A stretch of DNA of 61,198 nt, taken from positions 859,751-920,948 of the forward strand of contig CAJNDS010000669.1 of assembly GCA_905221605.1 (NCBI GenBank). Reading direction: 5' to 3'. Every line of letters begins with the position of its first letter. Position 1 is the first letter of the stretch. A model generated the notes under the pieces. It saw only the letters and a program-made list of their open reading frames with translations, did no database searches and was not told the DNA's origin. The DNA comes from Symbiodinium natans. Lineage: Eukaryota; Sar; Dinophyceae; Suessiales; Symbiodiniaceae. The position numbers and the translations under genes were made by a program. This document shows, piece after piece, positions 53,740 through 61,198 of this stretch.

Positions 53740-54180
53740 GAGAGAGTGCCCTCAGGCCCCATGAAGGCAAGAAAGAAAGAAAAACAGAAAGAGAGGTCGA
53801 GCGTTGGAACGAAGCAGGGAAGGAAACAGGTCCAGCGCTATAGGCACCGCCTACGGGGCGGGGCGTCTCTTTGGTCTGTTGAAGAAAGGGATATCGGGGG
53901 AAGTTTCACATTGAGCCTCCAGTTTGAGGTTCACGACGGAAGAGGATCCGGGCGCGCACTCGCGCGTGGGGCTCCTTCGGGGGACCCCTCATGGCCAGCA
54001 GAAGAAGAAGAAGGAAAAGAAAGAAGAAGAAGCAGGAGAAGAAGAAGAAGAAGAAAAAAGAAGAGAAGAAACAAAAACATCCCCTGGCCCCCAGGCCCAA
54101 AAGAAGCAGAAGAAGAAGGAAGACAAAGAAGATCCAGAAATAAGCGGAAGAATAAGACACATACACACACACACACATAA
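53686..54180. repeat. AG and GAA microsatellite block, unit 2
   Basis: An AG run (53,686-53,746) and interrupted GAA/AAG repeats (54,001-54,130), followed by ACAC. Equivalent to 46,019-46,560, but shorter and more interrupted. Confidence 0.9.
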
Positions 54181-54369
54181 TATTATACATATATAGATAT
54201 ACACGTGTATATGTATACGCATATGTATATGTATTTGTGTATCTGTGCACATGTTTATGGAGTTCTCAGATGTCCTTGTTTGCACAACTTAGTTTTTAGG
54301 GGACACGAACCAGGATCCAGATCAACTTCATGTCTACTCTCGAGCCAGCAGGAAACGAACAAAACTGAT

Positions 54370-54815
54370 CGTCTATAGGGTTTCTTTACCCAGTAGTAGG
54401 AAAGCAAGGGAACGTTACCTAAATTGTTCACGCTTGCGCGCGCCGCTTCGGCAGCCGGGCCGGCCCACGGACACGAAAGGAGGAATGAGGTTTCTGGGAA
54501 AGGCCTCAAAAAACGGGGAGGGGTCCCTCCCAGCAGCCCTAGGAGGGTCCCAGGAAGGGCCGGGATGTCCCAGGAAAGGTCCCAGGTGGCTACCCAAAAA
54601 AGTCCCAAAACAGCTTGGCTGCATTTTGGAGCGCCCCCTCTAGCCGACAGGCGGGAACCCCCCCACGGCATCGGTTTGCAGCTTTTTCAAGCGATGGGAG
54701 GTCCCACAGGGGGGGTTAGAGGTGCGTCACAAAATTTGGCATGGGTTAGGGGGCAGACCGGATCTGTGTCTGCCTGTTCCAAACGCTTCTCGGCAGGAAG
54801 CCGAGGCGAATTGTC
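54370..54815. other. unit 2-specific insertion of about 445 bp
   Basis: The sequence between AACGAACAAAAC and GTCAGCACGGGCC has no counterpart in unit 1 (junctions near 46,790 and 46,846). It has CCAGGAAGGG/CCCAGGAAAGG words and a long GC-rich open frame (VSGKGLKKRGGVPPSSPRRV), but no convincing exon. No terminal repeats were seen. Confidence 0.6.
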
Positions 54816-55008
54816 AGCACGGGCCTTTAAACCCCTGCTGACCCAAACCCGACTCCAACACAGCACAGGAGCGTGATGAGCACCTGACAGCGTCCGGGGA
54901 GGTCGCTGCCTCCCACATTCAGGCTCCTTGTACTTGTAGGGGTTTTAGGGTTCGTTGTGGTTCTCATGATTTTGAATATTTTTTTGGTAGCTTCATTCGC
55001 TTTTTAGA

Positions 55009-55310
55009 TCATCATCATCATCATCATCATCCTCATCATCACAGCATGTTGTTTCTACGATTGCCTACCTGCCTACCTACTTACAACCCACCACGCTTCC
55101 TACCGGCCGACTTACTGGCCTCCTACTACTACTTTTACTTCTACTGCTATGTCTACTGCTCCTACTCCTACTACTACTTCTACGACTACAGCGACGATTA
55201 CGACTACAGATGATGGCGACTACGACTACGGCGGCTACGACGACTATACGACGACTACGACGACTGCGACGACGACCGCGATTCCAATTGCGACTAAAAC
55301 GACGGCGACG

Positions 55311-55346
<36 letters not shown>

Positions 55347-55432
55347 GCGACCAGGATGACGACTACTACTGCAACGACGACTTCGACTCAGTACGACTCT
55401 GACTACGGTTACTACGACGACCACTACTACTA
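55009..55432. repeat. ATC, ACT and ACG trinucleotide array, unit 2
   Basis: CATCAT repeats, then ACT, ACGACT and CGACCA variants. It shares order and flanks with 47,030-48,136 but lacks the roughly 450-bp pure ACT core and the GCTACT/TTCTAC hexamers. Confidence 0.95.
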
Positions 55433-55786
55433 CGGTGTGTTTTGGGGCGTTGGGCATTGGTTCAGGGTGTTGGGTTTCGGCTGTTTCGGGTGGAGATGTC
55501 TAGTGCTTTAAATAATGGGGTTCAGGGTCGAATCAGGCAAGCTGAAGGAGGTGGCGCGAGCTGTCCGAGAAAGCTTTCTTGGGTTTATTGTCTGGGTCTG
55601 GGTCTCAGGTTTTTTGTGGGTCCACGCCTCAGCAACACTTCGATGGGAAGCTGTTTTAGCAAAGTTTTCAGGGTCCGGCCCAGCTCGCATCTGTGGCACC
55701 GGTTGCAAAGTATCATTTGCTACAGGGCTGAGCTTATGCTTTTCAGCGGCTTCAGGTCTGCGATCTTTCCAGAACCTTTTCTGGCC

Positions 55787-55960
55787 ATGATTGCTGATCG
55801 TCGTGTGTTGTCAGTTGTGCTTGCTCTTTTGATTGCTGGGGCTTGTGTGCTTCCGAGACTACCAGCTCGTATGACGATGTCCTGGGAACGGCAAATCGTT
55901 ACCTGTGCACCTTCAACCAAAAGCAAGCCAGCGTCAGTAGGGGCGCTAAACCCTAAACCA
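55787..55960 (+). CDS. membrane-segment exon, unit 2 copy
   Basis: The frame reads MIADRRVLSVVLALLIAGAC then VLPRLPARMTMSWERQIVTC and APSTK, inside a 290-codon open frame. Upstream in the same frame is FSGFRSAIFPEPFLA. A second frame, 55,540-55,690, encodes another hydrophobic stretch (ESFLGFIVWVWVSGFLWVHA), so the protein may have two membrane segments. Confidence 0.5.
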
Positions 55961-56281
55961 ACCTCAGCCCAAAACCTAGACATCACCTTGACCCTCAAAC
56001 CTCAACCAAGCTCTCGACCTCAAAGCCATAAAGTTTCAGGGTTTCGGGGTTTCAAGAATCTTCCACCTAAAGCCCCTAAGCAGGGCGCCTTCCTGCCCAA
56101 TGGTACAGCGCGGCATGGGCCGACGCGTGAGGCCTGTGCTTGTGTCCAGAATCGTGGGGAACCTTTGCTTCGGGGTTTGTGGATTGGGAGACTTGAGGCT
56201 TGTTTTTGTTTGAGAAGCTTAGTGAGGAGTCCTTGGGGTCGTAAAGGGCGTAAGGTTTCCGGTTCGCGTTTCGCGGTGGAG

Positions 56282-56384
56282 ACTTGCTGCCGATGCGACC
56301 TGCGAGTTTGCTGAGGAGCTGTTCAGCACCGCAGCGGCGCAAGCGTTGCTTGAAATGCGTGGACATGCGTGGACCAGACGTCTC
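56282..56384 (+). CDS. exon alpha, unit 2 (longer copy)
   Basis: The frame reads LAADATCEFAEELFSTAAAQ then ALLEMRGHAWTRRL to TAG. It lacks the 7-nt change of unit 1. GC3-rich and helix-like. Confidence 0.52.
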
Positions 56385-56504
56385 TAGACATCTCTAGTCA
56401 GGTCTTCGCCATGGGATCAGACGAACACTTGCCCTCCTTCCCCCAAACGCTGCCGCACCCTCCTCGATCAACAATGCTGCCGCACGCTTCCAGATTGCCT
56501 ACAG

Positions 56505-56640
56505 CATGCCGGCCCCACGCCAATCTTCGAGTTTCGGAACGTGTCCCCCACGCCTGTTTGTGCGGGGGTTTCATGTTGTGCCAATCTCTTCCATGATGCA
56601 GAGACCCCCAGCCAGCTGGGGTGGATGTCGTGCCCTACAC
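56505..56640 (+). CDS. exon gamma, unit 2
   Basis: Copy of 49,164-49,300 after the same CTACAG acceptor. The visible differences fall in the flanks and in the C run (seven C instead of eight). Confidence 0.42.
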
Positions 56641-56717
56641 CCCCCCCGCCCCCTACTTTTTGGCGGCTGGCTTGTGGACCTGTGGTTGAGACAACCCCAC
56701 ACTCTGCCGGTTTGTAG

Positions 56718-56840
56718 ATAGGGGGATCCGAAGCTGGCCTCGACTTTCTAAACGCCCCAGCAGCACTGAACCTGGCGGACTCGAATGGTCTAGAGTCTAG
56801 GGCAGAACTCAGAAGCACACCCTGCCCCATGCATCCCCAG
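56718..56840 (+). CDS. exon delta, unit 2
   Basis: Copy of 49,378-49,500 with one visible change near the end (CATTCC to CATCCC, Ser to Pro). Same acceptor and GC donor. Confidence 0.48.
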
Positions 56841-57717
56841 GCGCTCCCCCTTAAGGGTTTAGGGTGTAAAGGCCTTGTGAAGGTCAGGGCCTGAGGACCT
56901 GAAGCCTCGCAGCTGTAGGTCTGCAGGTCACGCTGAGGGCTGCGGCAGAGCCAGGCTCGGAATACACGACCTGACTCCAAAGGCTCCCCAAACCCGAAGG
57001 GGGTGGAGCCGATTCCGCAGCCTTCTGGGGCTGGGGACTTCGATTCTCGTTTAGGGGTTTAAGGGCCCCTAGCTGCCAATGAAGACCCTTTGGGTTGTGC
57101 TCCCAAAACCCCAAGCTTCAAACGAACCGTTTAAACCCCAAACCCTATAAACCCTAAGCCCTTCTTGTGCACCGAATGCAGTGCTAACGGAGGTGCCTGA
57201 GCCGGTCGCAGCTTCCTGCTGGCCCTGCTGCGCTCCCCGACGCATCCAAAACAGGCCTCGGGGGACTTTTCAGGGCTTCACGGCTTAAGGGCTTCAGGGC
57301 TTCAGGGCTGGGAGGGTCTCAAGGCAACTCTTTTTTCGATTTCCTTGCAATCCCCAAACTATCCTAGACCCCCTAATTAGACCTCTGGGGAAGGCTATCG
57401 GGCTTCGGAGAGTTCAGGGCGAAGGATGGGGATTTAGGGTTCGGAGTTTTCAAGTTCTCAGGTCGTGTCGAGTTGCATGTCCACCCGCCTTGGCCTTCAG
57501 AACTGTTCTGCCTGAACTGGTCTCAGCACACTAGTCTGGTTTTGAGGGTCTGGGGGTCCCGGGGCTAGCAGCGTTTTCGGGTTTAGGGTGTTAAGTGCTT
57601 GCAGGAGCAGAAGCTCGACGGTCAGCCAGCGCTGCCAGGTAGGATTCCTGCAGGCCGGAACATCGAACGTATGCATGATGCATGCAGCTTCTCTTGTTTC
57701 TGGTTTTTGGGTTTCAG

Positions 57718-57833
57718 GCAAAGGCTTTGGTCGAATGATGGCCTGCAGTTCACTTGCCGAGACGGGGCTTCGGGAGCCGAATGGGTGCATTGTCGCTGGC
57801 TACAAATGCGCTTGCGAAAGGTTCTGCGGGGTT
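57718..57833 (+). CDS. exon epsilon, unit 2
   Basis: Copy of 50,395-50,510 after the same TTTCAG acceptor, with a GCC to GCT change at the start. Frame ambiguity as in unit 1. Confidence 0.42.
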
Positions 57834-58148
57834 TAGTGAGGGGTGCTGAGAGGAGTTGGGCTGGCTCGAACTCCTAAACCTCCAACAACAAAGCCCAATT
57901 CCTCAACCGTACCTCGCCCTGCCTGGGGCTTTTCTGGTGGCGGAGCCCCTTTGGAAGCCCATGATTTAAACAATCGATTTAAACTCCCCACTCCCTTCAC
58001 AGCCAGTGCCTTGACAACCACAGCAGCAACAACAATGGCAGCACCAGCACCAACAAGGCTATGGCAACAGCAATGGCAACCGCAATGGCAATGACAATTG
58101 CAAAACAGAAGCAGCTTTGGCAGCAGAAATTGAAGTCAAACCAGAAAA

Positions 58149-58280
58149 ATGAAAGGCGCGCCGCGCAGCCCGAGCCGTGGCGCTCCCGTGGACTGGGAGG
58201 CCTTAAACCTAAATCCGCAAAACATTGCTGTGGGGCTTGGGGTTCGTTTCGGGCCATCCCTGGCCAATCTCGAATCTTAA
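58149..58280 (+). pseudogene. exon zeta, unit 2 (truncated by TAA)
   Basis: ATG opens 43 codons (MKGAPRSPSRGAPVDWEALN), ending in TAA at 58,278-58,280 where unit 1 has CAA. Upstream, about 20 bp present in unit 1 is missing. The remainder of the exon is intact downstream, so this is a simple nonsense change. Confidence 0.45.
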
Positions 58281-58972
58281 GCACCTGTAAGCTGCAGGCC
58301 AACCCGCGTTTCCCGCCCTGTTACAATCCCAGGCCATACTGCCCCAGTGAAACCTTTGCGCAGGTGAAGTGCTGCTGCCCTGCGGCCAGGCTAATGTGCC
58401 AGGCCGACACACTGCTCGGTCTCGGGGGATAGTTGTCAAGGGCCTGGTCTCAGTGAGATCAGGAGACAGTCTCACTGTGGCTCAGGGGCTCGTTTTTCAG
58501 CCTTACACTGAGTGTCTTGGGCTCACATCGACCTCTGGCTTAGCAGCCAGTCAAAATCTACACCAGCGCGAATGCAAAAAACAAATATTCCGAAAGACCT
58601 CTGTGCAAGTAGCGCCGTAGACCTTTGAAAATCCCGGCGTCTTCCCATCGACGCCTAAGCTCCTATGAATATTATCCCGGAAGCCGACAATAGTTTCAGC
58701 GCTCCAAGGACGCCGCCGCATAATGTCATCGGTAGGCAAAGGATTGGCACCACTAGTTGTGCTACTGGTCGAATGAAAGTAAATACCCGGAAGTAAGCAG
58801 CTTGATGCTTGACTACAAACATACGTGAAGGTATACATACATGCGTGCATGGCTTAACCGCTTAACCCTAGCCAGAAGGATGGTGGCTAGCGCTATAGTC
58901 TTTGCGACTACTTCAGATGGTTGAGGCTGTGGGAGTTTAGGGTTTAGGCTGGTTCTGGGGTTTGGGGTCCGC

Positions 58973-59126
58973 CCCAGGACTAAGATGCTTTGATGCACCC
59001 CTTCCATCGAGGCGGCGAGAACGGCAGCATCCATGGAGCCGTGGACTTTGAAAGCAAAGGTCCCAAAACCGGCGCTTGCTGGCAGGCTTGCGGGGTCGTG
59101 CGTGACAATCCGCAAATCCCAAAACC
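58973..59126. CDS. exon readable on either strand, unit 2
   Basis: Identical to 51,769-51,922 as far as I can see, within a block of about 460 identical bases (58,862-59,322). Strand unresolved as in unit 1. Confidence 0.4.
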
Positions 59127-59404
59127 CTGAAATTAAACTCTAAGCCCTCAAAGTCACTGCACCCTAAGAACAGCGCAGCGCTGGTTTTGTGTGCCGATTG
59201 CTCAGGGTTTGGTGTTTTGGGTTTCCAGGTTTAGAGAGTTGGCTTTTCTTGCCGGTTTCACCTGTTGTCAGACACGCTTGGTCAAGTCTGGCGCATGGAG
59301 TCTGCACATATCCGCCAGTGAGATTCCCGGCACACCGAGGCCCCAAACCAACCGCCAACCCACAGCCCAGCATTTAGCACTTAGTCGTTCCGGGCTCCTC
59401 TCTC

Positions 59405-60287
59405 CCTGTCCATCTCTGGGGCCAGTCCCCACGGTCCCCCCTTCCCAAGGCCTTGCTACAGGTACGAACTTGCTGATCGTTCCGAGAACGCGCCTTAAGC
59501 GAAAGACGGCAGACGTCTCTCATGGCAGATGACTTGTCAACAACATTGTCGTCAACTTGTTCAAGAGAAAGTGCACGTAACTCGAGTTGTAACTCGCTGC
59601 TTGAGCGAACAGACGTGTGGCTCTCAGCGGGCAGCCTTATACTATAGGAGCGTGACGAAAACTTGTAATGCAGTTCACCGTATGCTTTGTAAATCAACCA
59701 CGCGCCGACGTCACGACAGCCTTCACGCCTGAGCCGGGTTCTTCAGGCTCCTGTATCATGATGGTCCCTATTTCTCGTCTCCAGGCAAGTATACGTGAGA
59801 CCTTATTTTCTTTATCATGTCGGCGCTGCTGTTCGACGTGTTCGTGGAGGCGCTGCACATCGCGGTCAATGAGGACAGGGAGCAGACGCATTTTGGCACT
59901 TTCAGCCGTCACCTCCTGCCGTTGCTGAGGCCATCGTGCGGAGGCGAGCGTTCGAAAAGGAGCTCGTGCAGGAGGTGTCGACATGGAGCTGCTGGTGCTG
60001 CCCAGCAGCAGCCTTAGAAGGTCCCCTTTCGAACTTGCCCTTGTGCACTCTTGAGTTCTGCGATGTTCTGCGCTCTGTTCCCCTTTCGGCCTCATGCTCC
60101 AGAGCTTGTCGGGTGTTATTGCGTGTAGTGTAGGGCTACTCCTGATCATGGGGGGTCTCATGGCCCGTTGCTTGTCTGTGTGACTGCAGCCGTACTTCTT
60201 CGGCTGGTGCTATTGCCATGTTCGGCCCCAGTTTGCTGCTTGAGCTTGTCCTGAGGCCAAGGAGGTGGACAAGCATGACTTCGTCGC
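59405..60287 (+). repeat. module A, copy 3
   Basis: Third copy of the block. It is closer to copy 2 than to copy 1 (same T run, same GGCACTTTCAG). It leaves the others after GACTTCGTCGC, where unique sequence begins at about 60,288. Confidence 0.88.
59817..60017 (+). pseudogene. module A protein, frame-shifted copy 3
   Basis: It starts MSALLFDVFVEALHIAVNED as in copy 1 but carries the four-T run shared with copy 2, so the second conserved part is out of frame. The sharing places the frameshift before the copy 2/copy 3 split. Confidence 0.5.
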
Positions 60288-60965
60288 GTGATGCGCCGAG
60301 GTTGGGCACTGCCAGGGATGGGCTGCACGTTCGGCGTGGGCAGCGACTGGTGTTTCTGCTGTAGAGACTGGAGTGTGCGGAGGCATGGAACATCCTCTTC
60401 CGGCGCGCCGCTCCAGCAAAGCTTCCAGCAGGCGATCCTTGTCTTCCACGTCAGACCGTCAGACGCAGCTGACATAGCTGAGAAAGAACTGCCATCAAAG
60501 TCGGGTGCCCGAGAACGTCCACTTAGAGCTGAACGCAGAACCTTGAGTCAGGGACACAAGCCTCCCGTGGATGTATTCATCTTCTTTCTCTCTGCTGCTT
60601 CATGCGATGTCTAGCTGCTGCTTCGACGCAGGTTGCGTCTTCGGGGCTGGGCGTTCTTCAATTCATGTTGATTCTGTCAGGTGCATGCTACTCCGGCTGA
60701 GATGGAGCTGCCCAATGGAAACAGATTTCTGAAAGCGCCGAGCCCACTCCCGCCATCACACAAAGCACCAAAACACGAGAGTCGGGCCCCGGGCATTCTG
60801 AGCCGTAAGGAGGAGGCCGTCGCACAGTGCTTGGGTGCGACTGTGCCTGCAAGTGCAAAAGGTTGCTCTGGTGCCCTATACCTAGTGCAAGGTGGCCTAT
60901 GACTTCCTTGAGAACTGGGCCGCAACGGCTTTTAAAGCTCAACCAGGGGTTTTGGGGCTTCTAAG
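60288..60965. other. segment specific to copy 3
   Basis: About 680 bp between GTCGCGTGATG and the resumed CCTGGGGACTC homology. Neither copy 1 nor copy 2 has it. It holds an exon candidate (60,681-60,902) and a weaker one near 60,370-60,460 (LECAEAWNILFRRAAPAKLP). It is either an insertion here or a shared deletion in copies 1 and 2. Confidence 0.7.
60681..60902 (+). CDS. exon in the copy 3-specific segment
   Basis: A TCTGTCAG acceptor is followed by 73 codons: VHATPAEMELPNGNRFLKAP, SPLPPSHKAPKHESRAPGIL and SRKEEAVAQCLGATVPASAK to TGA. The Pro/Lys/Ser-rich, then Ala/Val-rich composition is natural and the acceptor is good. Its presence favours an insertion of genic DNA. Confidence 0.55.
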   Translation: MHATPAEMELPNGNRFLKAPSPLPPSHKAPKHESRAPGILSRKEEAVAQCLGATVPASAKGCSGALYLVQGGL

Positions 60966-61198
60966 GCCTGGGGACTCTTGCTCTTCGCCCGCAGCTCTCA
61001 CTTTCATCCAGGTGCTGAGGCTTATCGGTGCTTGAGGCACTAGTGAACATGGGGTACCACTACAGGGTATAGACGGGAGTACAGAATGGGGGTTGGTAGG
61101 CACGCTCCCCTTAAACAGTCTTGGTACACAAAAGATCAGTCATGGGCAGTAGTACGTATCTCCACGTATCTCCACCTCGGGTTTAGAGGTTTTTGTTG
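60966..61198 (+). repeat. partial third copy, continues past the window
   Basis: From CCTGGGGACTCTTGCTCTTC onward the sequence follows 41,207-41,440 (GGTACACAAA-GATCAGTCA, GTCTCT/GTATCTCCAC, CCTCGGGTTTAGAGG) and is cut by the window end, so the array extends to the right. Confidence 0.9.

Larger units (their letters stand above)
53190..60287. repeat. segmental duplication unit 2
   Basis: About 7.1 kb homologous to 45,490-53,190. Shared landmarks: TTGGCCGGGTCTACGAGTGT, the AG run, GCGCACTCGCGCGTGGGGCT, the ACT/ACG array, and exons alpha to zeta. Unit 2-specific: an insertion at about 54,370-54,815 and loss of the 53-bp tandem and the long ACT core. Confidence 0.9.

Noticed and set aside
59694-60161. 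155-codon minus frame in module A copy 3, with similar frames in copies 1 and 2
   Set aside because: The plus frame has near-total GC3 and synonymous differences; the minus frame is its complement and is broken in copy 1.

Overview
The window looks like nuclear DNA of a dinoflagellate, most likely a Symbiodiniaceae-type genome (inferred, about 0.6). The reasons are: many very short GC3-rich reading-frame islands bounded by AG acceptors and GT (sometimes GC) donors; almost all islands on the plus strand over about 45 kb, as in dinoflagellate one-way gene arrays; degenerate TTTAGGG/CCCTAAA motifs; and abundant microsatellites. No bacterial operon, rRNA, tRNA, CRISPR, transposase or spliced-leader sequence was recognised. 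All exons below are inferred by eye from open frame, third-position GC, protein-like composition and splice signals. Boundaries are approximate, and exons are not joined into full gene models unless stated.

Layout. (1) 1-17 kb: scattered plus-strand exons of several unrecognised genes, including an SH3-like/Tudor-like motif exon at 7.4 kb, probable terminal exons ending at 3.87 and 13.58 kb, and non-coding stretches at 8.1-10.0, 10.1-12.4 and 13.6-14.2 kb. (2) 17.5-28.7 kb: about 20 mini-exons, mostly 45-125 bp, rich in Glu/Arg/Lys/Gln/Ala/Leu, probably one large coiled-coil protein gene starting at an ATG at 17,513. (3) 29-38 kb: more plus-strand exons, one with an EF-hand-like segment (29.65 kb) and one with strong splice signals (34.06 kb), plus an ATGT tetranucleotide array and a 96-bp hairpin. 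(4) 38.16-40.32 kb: a compact gene of about eight exons whose first exon is about 168 codons. (5) 40.4-45.4 kb: the first copy of a repeated module, then a gene region with a SAM-like exon (44.9 kb).

(6) 45.5-61.2 kb: a tandem segmental duplication. Unit 1 (about 45,490-53,190) and unit 2 (about 53,190-60,287) share the same order of elements: an AG/GAA repeat block, an ACT/ACG trinucleotide array, a membrane-segment exon, several other exons, and a repeated 'module A'. Module A occurs three times (40.4, 52.2 and 59.4 kb). Only the first copy keeps one continuous 115-codon frame; the other two share a one-base shift in a T run. Some blocks are identical over hundreds of bases between units, while others differ by indels, microsatellite expansion, a nonsense change and unit-specific insertions. 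The window ends inside a third partial copy.

No complete protein family or pathway could be assigned. What can be defended is the exon map, the domain hints (coiled coil, EF-hand-like, SAM-like, SH3-like) and the duplication history.
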